Shown here: piece after piece, positions 16,031 to 25,189 of the stretch
Position numbering within the stretch: the first letter of the stretch is position 1
How the letters are laid out: every line of letters begins with the position of its first letter
NCBI RefSeq assembly: GCF_014696825.1
Contig: NZ_JACJQU010000003.1
Location: 1-64,000 of the forward strand
Reading direction: 5' to 3'
Source of the DNA: Anabaena sphaerica FACHB-251
GTDB lineage: Bacteria; Cyanobacteriota; Cyanobacteriia; Cyanobacteriales; Nostocaceae
Length of the DNA: 64,000 nt
Position numbers and translations under genes: made by a program
Notes under the pieces: generated by a model
What the model saw: only the letters and a program-made list of their open reading frames with translations
What the model was told of the DNA's origin: nothing
Database searches by the model: none

Positions 16031-17617
16031 ATGACAATTATTGCAATTGATTTTGGTACAAGTAATACTGTAATTAGTATTTTAGAACCTGATACTCAAC
16101 AACCTAAAAGTTTACGTTTTCCTAATTTATCCCGTGTATTTGTGGGTGTGACTTCTCAAGGTGAAAGATTAGAATATCCGGTTATTCCTAGTTTAATATT
16201 TATTAAATCAGGTAATAATATTATATTAGGTGAAGGTGTGAGAAGTCAACGTTTAGGACTTTCTCAAAGTTATCCTCCTGAACGGTTATTTAAAAAGTTT
16301 AAACGTGATTTAGCTGGGGATTATCAACCACCAGCAATTCAAATTGATGGCATAAATTATCATGTTGTTTCTGTTTCTGAGTTGTTTATCCAAACTATTT
16401 GGACAGAAATTAAAAAGCAAAATATCGAACCTAGTCATTTAATTTTTACTGTTCCTGTTGGTGCTTTTGAACGTTATTTAGATTGGTTTCGAGATTTAGG
16501 AAAAAAGTTAAATGTTCCAAAAGTATCTATCGTTGATGAATCTACAGCAGCAGCTTTAGGTTATGCTGTAAAAAGTCCCGGTAAATTGATTTTAGTAGTA
16601 GATTTTGGTGGGGGAACTCTCGATTTAAGTTTAGTTAAAACTGTAACTAATTCTGATAAAAATAATAGTTTACGCGCTGAGGTTTTAGCTAAGTCGGAAG
16701 CTTATGTAGGTGGTGAAGATATTGATGTTTGGATAGTTGATGATTATTTACGTTCTCAAAATCTCACACCGGAAGCAGTGGGTAAAATTAGTTATCAGAA
16801 TTTATTAGAAATTGCTGAAAGGTTAAAAATTCAATTATCAAAAAATTCATCTGTTTCTGAAAGTTGGTTTGATGATGAATCTTTTATGTCTTATGAATTA
16901 AAAATAACTCGTGAAAAGTTAGAAGAGATTTTAGAATATAGACAGTTTTTACAACAGTTACGAGATGCGTTAGATGAAGTTTTAACTTTTGCATTGCGAA
17001 AGGGTATTTCTAAAAATGATATTGAACAAGTTTTATTAGTGGGAGGAAGTTGTTTAATTCCCGCAGTTCAACAATTGATAATTTCTTATTTTGGTAAAAC
17101 TAAGGTAAAGTTAAATAAACCTTTTGATGCAGTTTGTCATGGTGCATTAGCAATAACGCAGATTACCGAAATAGATGATTTTTTGCGTCATAGTTACGCA
17201 ATTCGTTTATGGGAAAGTTACAGTAAAAGTTATATTTATCATCATTTATTTACCAAAGGTGAAAAATATCCTTGTCAACGTCAAGAATGGTTAACTTTAC
17301 AAGCTGCTAATAATGGACAAAGAGAGATTCGTTTAGATATTGGTGAGTTAGGTGATACGACACAAACAGAAATTGCTTTTGATGCTTCAGGAAGAATGAC
17401 TTCTAGCACTCTTCAACATCAAGAAAGTTACTGTTCTTTAGATACTCAACATCAACAGGTTTGTGTGGCAAAACTTAACCCTCCAGGTGAAGCAGGATTT
17501 GATAGAATATCGGTGTTATTTGAGGTAGATTCTCGGCGGACTTTGTTAGCAACTGTGAAAGATTTATTAACAGGAGAAGTGTTAGTTGATAGGGGAGAAA
17601 TTTATAAATTGACGTAA
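16031..17617 (+). CDS. Short Hsp70-family protein
   Basis: This 528-residue protein carries a complete Hsp70 nucleotide-binding domain: phosphate-1 IIAIDFGTSNTVISIL at residues 3-18, phosphate-2 LILVVDFGGGTLDLSLV near 191-207, and adenosine motif VLLVGGSCLIPAVQQLI near 336. The part after ~370 is short and unlike the DnaK substrate-binding domain, and the EEVD-like tail is absent. It is therefore a divergent Hsp70, not the housekeeping DnaK (about 635 residues). The ATP-driven cycle probably uses the membrane-bound GrpE-like factor encoded upstream. Client and location are unknown; membrane association through GrpE is inferred. Confidence 0.88.
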   Translation: MTIIAIDFGTSNTVISILEPDTQQPKSLRFPNLSRVFVGVTSQGERLEYPVIPSLIFIKSGNNIILGEGVRSQRLGLSQSYPPERLFKKFKRDLAGDYQPPAIQIDGINYHVVSVSELFIQTIWTEIKKQNIEPSHLIFTVPVGAFERYLDWFRDLGKKLNVPKVSIVDESTAAALGYAVKSPGKLILVVDFGGGTLDLSLVKTVTNSDKNNSLRAEVLAKSEAYVGGEDIDVWIVDDYLRSQNLTPEAVGKISYQNLLEIAERLKIQLSKNSSVSESWFDDESFMSYELKITREKLEEILEYRQFLQQLRDALDEVLTFALRKGISKNDIEQVLLVGGSCLIPAVQQLIISYFGKTKVKLNKPFDAVCHGALAITQITEIDDFLRHSYAIRLWESYSKSYIYHHLFTKGEKYPCQRQEWLTLQAANNGQREIRLDIGELGDTTQTEIAFDASGRMTSSTLQHQESYCSLDTQHQQVCVAKLNPPGEAGFDRISVLFEVDSRRTLLATVKDLLTGEVLVDRGEIYKLT

Positions 17618-17757
17618 TTTTTGGTAATACCCAGAAAAAGATACTCCCGAAACTACTCAGGAAAAAGAATAAAATTCATATATTAATAATCTCTGTTAAA
17701 ACCAGAAATAGTGAAATTCAAAATTCAAAAACTCCTGTGTTCCCAGTCCCTTCTAGT

Positions 17758-19890
17758 CTAAAGTGTGGGTTCTGGTGTTTCTGTCGGTTCTGGTGTGGGT
17801 TCTGGTGTGGGTGTTTCTGTGGGTGTGGGTTCTGGTTCTGGAGGATTTTCTGCTGTGACAGTTAGTTGATAATCTACGGGTTTTGACGCTTTGGAAACGA
17901 CGACAAATTCATAAAATCCGGTTTCTGGTAATGTCTTGGAAACGTTACGTTGTGTAGAATCTTCTAAAAATGTGACTTTACCAGAGGGAGAATAAATTGA
18001 TAGTAAAACTTGAGAACCGGCATCTAGTTTAACTTCCATATTTTGATCTTTGGCCAGTCCAGCAATGAAAACTTTACCTCCTCCTGGTTGGAGAGTACCG
18101 CTAATTGTTTTACCTGTAGCACCTTCAGGAAACACTATTCTTTGAAAGGCGCTGTTTGCAAGGATGGCGTTTAGTTTATCACTGACAAATGCGTGCCAAA
18201 CTTGCCCTATTGGTTGATCTAGGAAATTGTTACCTCGCTGTTCTGGGAATACACGGTAGAAGGCAGCATCACCCAAGTCATACAAAGAACGACTACCAAC
18301 ATTGATTTTGTTAACTTCTACTTTCCAGCGATCGCGTTCTGCTGGTGTATAAGTTCCTATTTGCCTACGGGAACTCTCACTGAGAGGAGAAAGCTTATCA
18401 AGGACTTCGGAGGCGGTTTGATCCCATTCTGACCGCAAACTTTCATCTTCTGGTTTATCGCTGAGGGTGCGTCCTGTAAGACTGGGGTTTTTTTGCCAAA
18501 AGATTTGATTAATTAAACTGACATAAAAGCTATTATTTATACCCAACTGTTGACGGCGATCGCTCAATCTTTGTTTGCGTTCTCTTTCTGCTGGTGAATA
18601 ATTAGCTGTGGGTTCAGGGGATGGAGTTTTGCTAGGGGTAGGACTGGATGTAATCAAGGGATCACTTCCCTTTAAACCCTCTGGGCGGTTATTGAATCCC
18701 CACCACAGCAGACCTACACTACTAAATAAGGCGACGGTAACAATAAAGACGTTTGTAGCTGTCCATACACTTGCGGTTTGAGGTGTGGGCGTGACAACAG
18801 GTTGATGGACTGGTGTTTTGGGGGGAGAGACAGCCACTGTTCCTGCTGTGGGAATAGGTGGGGGTGTGGGAGTTGGGTATTGAGTAGGAGGATAGTTAGC
18901 TGGGAGTTGGGTGGGAGGATAATCAACTCCTTGGGGGTTGAGTGCTGCAAGAACTTGACGGGTTGACTGATAGCGATCGCTTGGTCTTGGCGATAGCATT
19001 TTATCTAAAATGTTACCTAAGACGGGACTGAGGTTAACTTCTCGCCGCCATTGCCAATTTAAATTTTCAGTATCAATTAATTCTTGCGGTTGTTTACCTG
19101 TCAGTAAAACTAGCACTGTTACAGCTAACGCATATAAGTCACTGTGGGGAGACACCAGACCTGTTTGCATTTGTTCTGGAGGTGCAAACCCTATTTTTCC
19201 TAACAGAGTGCCACTGTTACTAGATGAGATTTCACCCGATTGATAATATTGAGAAGCGACAGTTGCAGCGACTTGTTTAACACCACCAAAATCAATTAAT
19301 ACTGGTAATTTATCAACATTGCGAAGCATTAAATTATCAGGAGAAATATCACGATGAATTACACCCACAGAGTGGATATATTCCAAGACTGGTAAAATTT
19401 GCTGTAATAGCTGACGTACTTCTATTTCTGTAAATCTTAACCCCTGCTGTTTGCGGGTATTTAATAAAGAATTATAAGTTTCTCCTTCTACATGATCTTG
19501 CACCAAAAACAGGTATTCTTTACCTTGCAAGTTCATACTTAATAATTCCCGAAAGCGGGGAATTTGGTGATGTTTTAATTGATAAAGAACACTTGCTTCC
19601 CGCTGAAATAGTTCCTTAGCTTTTTGGACAACGTAGGGAGTTTGAACTTGGGGAGAAAATTCCTTTAAAACACAAGCTTCTCGGAAACGGTTGAGGTCTT
19701 CAGCTAAATAAGTCCGTCCAAACCCACCTTGTCCGAGTAGACGAACAATAACATAGCGATCGCCTAAAGTTTGTCCAGCTTGGATACCACTGGTTGCAGT
19801 AGGGATATCTAACATTTTCTCCCCGCACTGGAGACAAAACTTACTACCCGACGGATTTTGATGCCCTTGAGAACAATAAAGATTAGTCAT
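17758..19890 (-). CDS. Zinc-ribbon Ser/Thr protein kinase with PPC-like C-terminus
   Basis: This 710-residue membrane kinase begins with a zinc-ribbon-like motif C6-x3-H10-x8-C19-x2-C22. The Hanks-type kinase domain (about residues 45-320) has glycine loop GQGGFGRTYLAE, Lys76 in VLKEF, HRD at 179-181 and DFG at 200-202. A Pro-rich linker is followed by one transmembrane helix at ~379-399. The outer part has a helical domain shared with the next kinase (LSDKPED, about 483-580). A beta-sandwich resembling pre-peptidase C-terminal domains follows (about 590-680), and then a Pro/Thr/Glu-rich tail. Key catalytic residues are present, so it should phosphorylate Ser/Thr in response to an exocytoplasmic signal. 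It lies 75 bp downstream of its paralogue. Confidence 0.9.
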   Translation of the reverse strand: MTNLYCSQGHQNPSGSKFCLQCGEKMLDIPTATSGIQAGQTLGDRYVIVRLLGQGGFGRTYLAEDLNRFREACVLKEFSPQVQTPYVVQKAKELFQREASVLYQLKHHQIPRFRELLSMNLQGKEYLFLVQDHVEGETYNSLLNTRKQQGLRFTEIEVRQLLQQILPVLEYIHSVGVIHRDISPDNLMLRNVDKLPVLIDFGGVKQVAATVASQYYQSGEISSSNSGTLLGKIGFAPPEQMQTGLVSPHSDLYALAVTVLVLLTGKQPQELIDTENLNWQWRREVNLSPVLGNILDKMLSPRPSDRYQSTRQVLAALNPQGVDYPPTQLPANYPPTQYPTPTPPPIPTAGTVAVSPPKTPVHQPVVTPTPQTASVWTATNVFIVTVALFSSVGLLWWGFNNRPEGLKGSDPLITSSPTPSKTPSPEPTANYSPAERERKQRLSDRRQQLGINNSFYVSLINQIFWQKNPSLTGRTLSDKPEDESLRSEWDQTASEVLDKLSPLSESSRRQIGTYTPAERDRWKVEVNKINVGSRSLYDLGDAAFYRVFPEQRGNNFLDQPIGQVWHAFVSDKLNAILANSAFQRIVFPEGATGKTISGTLQPGGGKVFIAGLAKDQNMEVKLDAGSQVLLSIYSPSGKVTFLEDSTQRNVSKTLPETGFYEFVVVSKASKPVDYQLTVTAENPPEPEPTPTETPTPEPTPEPTETPEPTL

Positions 19891-19965
19891 TAGTTAGTAG
19901 TAATTAGTAATTAGTAATTAGTAATTGGTAGATTTTCTTCCCAGTTCCCAGTCCCCAGTCCCCAA
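19887..19965. repeat. Heptamer repeats between the kinase genes
   Basis: About five TTAGTAA/TAATTAG heptamers (19887-19926) and three CCCAGTC-type heptamers (19938-19965) fill the gap between the two kinase genes. No promoter is evident, so the kinases could be co-transcribed. Confidence 0.8.
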
Positions 19966-21681
19966 TCACTTGTTCCCTACCTGATCAGATGCGATCGCAT
20001 ACCAAATTTGCAGAAAAGTCTGCTGATTTAGTTTCCCACGCTCTTGACCAGGAAACAATGGATCAAATTTCTGATATGTCTCTTCTCGCAAATCCTGAAA
20101 AGACTTATATTTACCCAATCTACCAGCTTTAGCCAGTTGATCCCAACGCTGAGAATCTTGTTGACTATAACTACCTATTTTCCGGCGTGCTGTTTGACTT
20201 AAATTAGCCCGTTCAATGTTCTTTAACAACTCATCAGCTGTACTATTCCACTGTTCACGTAAAACTCTATCTTCCGGTTTATCTGTTAACACCCTTCTTT
20301 GCAATCCCGTTCTTAAGGTATAAAAGCGTTCATCTACTATCCTAGTAAAAACCACTGGAGAAATTTCCAACTCTTGCAAGCGGCTGAAAACTTCTTGAAT
20401 ACTGCGATTACTATTTGCTACACCCCCAGGATTATTGATAGATGGTATTTTGGGAACTTCAATTTTAGGTAAAGTAATTGATGATACACTTTTTACCATA
20501 AAATTTCCCAACGCCCACACACCCACGCCAGTTAAAGTTACTCCCGTCGTAATGATAAAGCTAACAGCAAAAGGGCGCAACCATACTGGCATGGGGATTT
20601 GTTGGACAGCAAGTTGAGTCCGATGATGGAATTTACTACCAATAGCTTGGGCGCGTTTTACCCCAGGTGCGGCTACCATCGTTTTCAACTTGGTAATATA
20701 AGGATTTTGGGTATTGACGGGAGGTTGCATAGTATTTATTGTATTTACTGTATGGAGAGAAGCTGATGGGGGTAAATCTTTGAGGACTTGATCAGCTTTT
20801 TGATAGCGATCGCTCGGCTTATATGCCAACATCTTTTTTAAGATGGCCTCTAATTTCGGACTAACATTAATTTCCTTTCCCCAGTACCAAGTCCCGTTAT
20901 AGCTATCATAAAGTAATTGCGGTTCCTTCCCAGTCACTAACACCAAAACAGTCACTGCAAACGAGTATAAATCGCTACTTTTAAATACTTTTCCCTGAAT
21001 TAACTGTTCTTCAGGTGCGTAGCCTTTTTTACCTAATAAAGTTCCATTTCCAGCCAACTGTGTCTGCCAAAAACCCTGATAAGCTGGTAATTGTTTTACA
21101 CCTCCAAAATCGATCAACACAGGTAAATTATCACTTTGGCGTAAAATCAAATTATCCGGTGAAATATCGCGGTGAACTATATCTAGAGAGTGAATATAAC
21201 TCAAAACGGGGAGAAGATTGTACAGAAGGTTAATAACTTCCTCCTCACTAAAAGATTTTCCCTGACTTTGACGGTGTGCAAATAACTGATAATAATTAGC
21301 ACCCTCAATATAATCTTGGACTAAAAAGAAAAAATCCTTAGTGCCAATCTTTGCTTGTAGTGAAGCATGAAAACGCGGAATTTGGGGATGCTGAATTTTT
21401 TTGAGTACACTTGCTTCCCGTTCAAATAATTCTTTAGCTTTCTGTAAATCTTCTGATTTGACAACTTGGGGGGCAAATTCCTTTAAAACACACTTTTGAC
21501 GGCTTTTTTGCCTATCAATCGCCAAATAGCTACGTCCAAAACCACCTTGCCCCAGTATACGCGCAATTTCATAACGATTATCTATTACCTGTCCTACAGT
21601 TAGAGGTAACGCTTCTCCGCAGTGAGTACAAAAACTGTTACTGCTATTATTCACGTGTTTTTTGCTGCAATATACCGACAT
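19966..21681 (-). CDS. Zinc-ribbon Ser/Thr protein kinase with membrane anchor
   Basis: This 571-residue paralogue of the downstream kinase has the same N-terminal C5-x3-H9-x8-C18-x2-C21 motif. Its Hanks kinase domain (about 37-300) has glycine loop GQGGFGRSYLAI, Lys67 in VLKEF, HRD at 170-172 and DFG at 191-193. One transmembrane helix lies at ~371-393, and the outer domain (LTDKPED..., about 450-570) matches that of the neighbour. It lacks the PPC-like domain and the Pro/Thr tail. The pair probably arose by duplication. The outer domain is likely the sensor. Substrates are unknown. Confidence 0.9.
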   Translation of the reverse strand: MSVYCSKKHVNNSSNSFCTHCGEALPLTVGQVIDNRYEIARILGQGGFGRSYLAIDRQKSRQKCVLKEFAPQVVKSEDLQKAKELFEREASVLKKIQHPQIPRFHASLQAKIGTKDFFFLVQDYIEGANYYQLFAHRQSQGKSFSEEEVINLLYNLLPVLSYIHSLDIVHRDISPDNLILRQSDNLPVLIDFGGVKQLPAYQGFWQTQLAGNGTLLGKKGYAPEEQLIQGKVFKSSDLYSFAVTVLVLVTGKEPQLLYDSYNGTWYWGKEINVSPKLEAILKKMLAYKPSDRYQKADQVLKDLPPSASLHTVNTINTMQPPVNTQNPYITKLKTMVAAPGVKRAQAIGSKFHHRTQLAVQQIPMPVWLRPFAVSFIITTGVTLTGVGVWALGNFMVKSVSSITLPKIEVPKIPSINNPGGVANSNRSIQEVFSRLQELEISPVVFTRIVDERFYTLRTGLQRRVLTDKPEDRVLREQWNSTADELLKNIERANLSQTARRKIGSYSQQDSQRWDQLAKAGRLGKYKSFQDLREETYQKFDPLFPGQERGKLNQQTFLQIWYAIASDQVGNK

Positions 21682-21856
21682 GGTAGGGGAAGATAATCAG
21701 TTACTCATACAGTTCTACAACAGCGAAAAGGTAATTTACGAACATTTCCACCAAGGCATATATTAAAAAAATACAAAAAATAAATTAATTATACAATCTT
21801 GTGGGGTGGGCATCTTGCCCGCCCAAATCACCGAATCATTAAAAATCACAAGCCTG

Positions 21857-23359
21857 ATGAAACCGCAAACACAAACCCAAAACGCAATTAAAGAACTGGA
21901 AAATTTTGTCTCTACTCCCTTAGCAGAGAAATTAGCACAGCATCTGAACATTGACACTCAAGAAATAGTTATACATCTATTTCAAACTGTAGCTGCTACT
22001 GTACCAGCTTACAAAGCATTTTTAGCAGAACATCACATCAATCCTGAGACAATTCAAACCTTAGCAGACTTCCAAAAGTTGCCAGTCATTTGTAAAGAAA
22101 ATTATATTTCTCTTTACTCCTTATCAGAATTATGTAACTATGGAACATTAGGAAGCTGTGATATGATCGCAGCTTCCTCTGGCTCAACGGGGAAACCCAC
22201 ATTTTGGCCGCGTTTCTTGACAGATGAACTACAAATAGCCACAAGGTTTGAGCAGATTTTTCACGATAGTTTTCATGCAGACACCAAAAGCACCTTAGCA
22301 GTAGTGTGTTTTACCTTGGGAACATGGGTAGGGGGAATGTTCACGACCAATTGTTGTCGGTATCTTGCCCTCAAAGGATATCCTATCACAGTCATTACTC
22401 CTGGTAACAATAAAACAGAAATTTTGCGAGTTGTGCAGGAACTGGGTGGTAACTTTGAGCAAGTTGTACTATTAGGATATCCGCCATTTCTTAAAGATGT
22501 AATTGATATGGGTATTGCCAATGGTTTACAGTGGGGACAATATCAAATTAAACTAGTAATGGCTGGAGAAGTATTTAGTGAAGAATGGCGGAGTTTAGTT
22601 AGTGAAAGGATAGGATCTGAAAATCCCTGTTATGATTTTGCTTCCATGTATGGAACAGCAGACGCAGGAGTTTTAGGAAATGAAACACCTTTAAGTATTT
22701 GTATTCGGCGGTTTTTAGCAGAAAATCCCGCAGCAGCTAAAGCATTATTTGGAGAGTCTCGTTTACCAACATTAGTACAGTATGATCCTTGTAGTCGATT
22801 TTTTGAAGTTGAAGATAGTAGATTAATATTTTCTGGTAATAACGGCATTCCTTTAATTAGATATAATATCTTAGATAATGGTGGGTTAATTAGTTATGAC
22901 CAGATGCTGAAATTTTTAGTAGAGTGGGGGTTTAATCCCATTATAGAATTACAGCAAAATAGAGGAATTAATCAATTACCATTTGTTTATGTTTTTGGAC
23001 GTTCTAATTTTACCGTTTCCTATTTTGGTGCAAATATTTACCCAGAAAATGTGACAGTGGGATTAGAACAACCGATAATTCGAGAATGGGTAACAGGTAA
23101 GTTTGTATTGCAGGTACAAGAAGATTTAGATAAAAATCGCTTTTTATCTGTGGTTGTGGAATTAGCACCAAATATAGAGGGTAGTGAAGAGAAAAGACAA
23201 GCTATAACTAGTTCTATTCTTTCTCAACTGTTGCGGTTAAATAGCGAGTTTGCTAATTATGTTCCCGTGGAATATCAAACACCGCAAGTAGAATTAAAAC
23301 CTACGGGTGATGTTGAGTATTTCCCTGTAGGTGTCAAACATCGATATACACGAAAGTAA
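21857..23359 (+). CDS. PaaK-like adenylate-forming enzyme (AMP-binding)
   Basis: This 500-residue protein belongs to the phenylacetate-CoA ligase-like branch of adenylate-forming enzymes, which activate a carboxylate as an acyl-AMP. Signs are the phosphate-binding loop SSGSTGKPTFWPRF (about residues 105-118), the CYDFASMYGTADAGVLGNE region that binds adenine and the later DxG-like segment. Length is slightly above PaaK (~430). The frame opens at 21806, but those 17 codons come partly from the dispersed motif GGGCATCTTGCCCGCCC. The ATG at 21857 starts MKPQTQTQNAIKELE and is preferred. The substrate is unknown, and neighbours do not form an obvious pathway. Confidence 0.82.
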   Translation: MKPQTQTQNAIKELENFVSTPLAEKLAQHLNIDTQEIVIHLFQTVAATVPAYKAFLAEHHINPETIQTLADFQKLPVICKENYISLYSLSELCNYGTLGSCDMIAASSGSTGKPTFWPRFLTDELQIATRFEQIFHDSFHADTKSTLAVVCFTLGTWVGGMFTTNCCRYLALKGYPITVITPGNNKTEILRVVQELGGNFEQVVLLGYPPFLKDVIDMGIANGLQWGQYQIKLVMAGEVFSEEWRSLVSERIGSENPCYDFASMYGTADAGVLGNETPLSICIRRFLAENPAAAKALFGESRLPTLVQYDPCSRFFEVEDSRLIFSGNNGIPLIRYNILDNGGLISYDQMLKFLVEWGFNPIIELQQNRGINQLPFVYVFGRSNFTVSYFGANIYPENVTVGLEQPIIREWVTGKFVLQVQEDLDKNRFLSVVVELAPNIEGSEEKRQAITSSILSQLLRLNSEFANYVPVEYQTPQVELKPTGDVEYFPVGVKHRYTRK

Positions 23360-23432
23360 TACCAATTCATAATTCATAATTTATTTTGTAGGTTGGCATA
23401 GGCAGTCGCAATCCAACCTACATAATAGGTAA

Positions 23433-23648
23433 TTAATGATGTCTTGTATTCTGTCTAGAGTAACGACATCTATAATACCTGCCATGATAATATCTATAAC
23501 GATTTCTTCCAGTACAAGTCCGATAACGTCTTACATGGGTAGTAGTCTGACGACGATAATGAGGATGTGCATCAGCATTTTGTGTAATACCCAACACGGA
23601 CATAGACGCTATTACAGTAGCGATAAAAAAAGAAGTAATACGTTTCAT
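23433..23648 (-). CDS. Small secreted basic protein
   Basis: This 71-residue ORF has a convincing signal peptide (MKRITSFFIATVIASMSVLG, likely cleavage after ADA near residue 27). The mature part of ~44 residues is very rich in Arg, Tyr and His with two Cys (CTGRN...RCRY). A purine-rich stretch (CCTCATGAAA context on the complementary strand) precedes the ATG. No family is recognised. The composition suggests binding to an anionic surface polymer or metal, but this is only inferred. Confidence 0.6.
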   Translation of the reverse strand: MKRITSFFIATVIASMSVLGITQNADAHPHYRRQTTTHVRRYRTCTGRNRYRYYHGRYYRCRYSRQNTRHH

Positions 23649-23824
23649 GAGGGTAATTTGAAGAGTTGGTAATTATTTCTAGAAGCGCAGGAAGTTTACG
23701 AAGCGGAGATTCCATAAGGCTGTGAATATATCTTAGCACCAAAATTTAGTGATGAACAAAAAGATTTTTATAATCAAATCCCCAACATATTTAAGAAGTC
23801 AGGGATCTAAGATTCCTAAAAAAT

Positions 23825-25189
23825 TTACCAGGGATTACCAATAATTGTAAAAGCTGACCAATAATAAGGGTGGGAGAAAGTTTCATCCCTCAATGCTGCT
23901 AATTCTGATGGAAGTTGCAAACCTCCACTAGATCCCTGTAACTCACCCCTTTTTAAACCCACTTTCCCTTTTAGCATAGCAACTTGTGCTGCTTGCAGTG
24001 CTTTTGCTTTGAGTGGTGTCTGTTGCAAATGCTGATAAAATTCTGTCATCAAAGCCAAAGTTCCCACATCGCTAACATTCCAAATACTGGCCAAAACGGA
24101 TTTTACTCCTGATTTAACTGTTAACCCTGCAAAACCTAACTCTGCTTCTTGATCTCCCAACGCAGTTCTACAAGCACTTAGAACTAATAAATCCACTGGT
24201 GGTTTATCCAAATTTAACTTGTCGATTTCATCTAATCTAATTCTTTCATTACCCCAGAACTGAATATAAGACTGATCGGGGTTTCCTGGTTTAAACTCTG
24301 CATGGGTAGCTAAGTGAACAATTTTAAAAGGCTGTTTTTTTCGTTGTGCTTGGAAATTTTTGAGGGTAAATTCTTGATTGATAAATTGTTTACTTGAACC
24401 CAATTCTTGGGTAATTTCATTTAATTCTACTGGTACTGCTGGTAAAGATTCCAGTTGAGAAAATTCCGATGCACCCATTGCTAAAACTTGCGAATACTTA
24501 GTTTTTTTGTAGTTAGAATTCATTAAATTAAAAGCAGGAATGCGGGCGATCGCATACTTTTCTACTAAAAACTGTTTTCCATCATGTAATGCTGCTATTG
24601 GTAGAGTACGTAAACCACTTCCTAAACAAAAAAGTATGGTATCTATTTTTTCAGTTTCTAGCGTAGATTCTAATGGTTTTACCATCCACTTATATAATGT
24701 TTGGGCTGGTTCCAAGTAAGCTTTGGTTCTACGTCTGCTGGGACTGGTAATGGCGACATTTAGCCTTTTGATCACATCCATTAAAGTCTTTTTGTCAGCT
24801 TCTACAACACTATAAACCTGTGGTTTTTTCCCAGGAGTGATGATTACTAATTGCAGTTGTGTTTCTCGTGGCCATATCCAGATAACAGCAGATTTTGTAG
24901 AAGTTTGTTGAGATATTTTAGTAAGTGTCTTCCCTATATCTTCAGCCGTTAAGGTAAAATCCGCCAAATTTTGATCAAAATATTGTTCATAGTCTTTTTC
25001 CCAATGTTTCTCAACTTCATTTACTGCTTCAATAAAGTTTTTGTTTTTGAGAAATCTATCCCAATCTTCTTCTTTAACAGCATAAGCAGATTGATTTTGC
25101 AGGAGAAGATTAAAGGTAATTGTACTTAAAAATACCAAAGCAAATAATAAAGAAAAAGTAATTGCTTTTTTCCATCGATTGTGAAACAT
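23825..25189 (-). CDS. Exported CHAT-domain (caspase-like) protein
   Basis: This 454-residue protein begins with a signal peptide or signal anchor (about residues 8-37, ending SAYA). The CHAT peptidase domain occupies residues ~150-454. The presumed catalytic dyad is His296 in IVHLATHAEF and Cys340 in LLVLSACRTALGD, and both are intact. Most cyanobacterial CHAT proteins carry N-terminal TPR repeats. Here the region 40-150 is short and has no clear TPR, so the partner or substrate would have to bind differently. CHAT proteins are cysteine proteases linked to defence and programmed responses. An N-terminal export signal is less usual and is worth noting. Confidence 0.87.
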   Translation of the reverse strand: MFHNRWKKAITFSLLFALVFLSTITFNLLLQNQSAYAVKEEDWDRFLKNKNFIEAVNEVEKHWEKDYEQYFDQNLADFTLTAEDIGKTLTKISQQTSTKSAVIWIWPRETQLQLVIITPGKKPQVYSVVEADKKTLMDVIKRLNVAITSPSRRRTKAYLEPAQTLYKWMVKPLESTLETEKIDTILFCLGSGLRTLPIAALHDGKQFLVEKYAIARIPAFNLMNSNYKKTKYSQVLAMGASEFSQLESLPAVPVELNEITQELGSSKQFINQEFTLKNFQAQRKKQPFKIVHLATHAEFKPGNPDQSYIQFWGNERIRLDEIDKLNLDKPPVDLLVLSACRTALGDQEAELGFAGLTVKSGVKSVLASIWNVSDVGTLALMTEFYQHLQQTPLKAKALQAAQVAMLKGKVGLKRGELQGSSGGLQLPSELAALRDETFSHPYYWSAFTIIGNPW

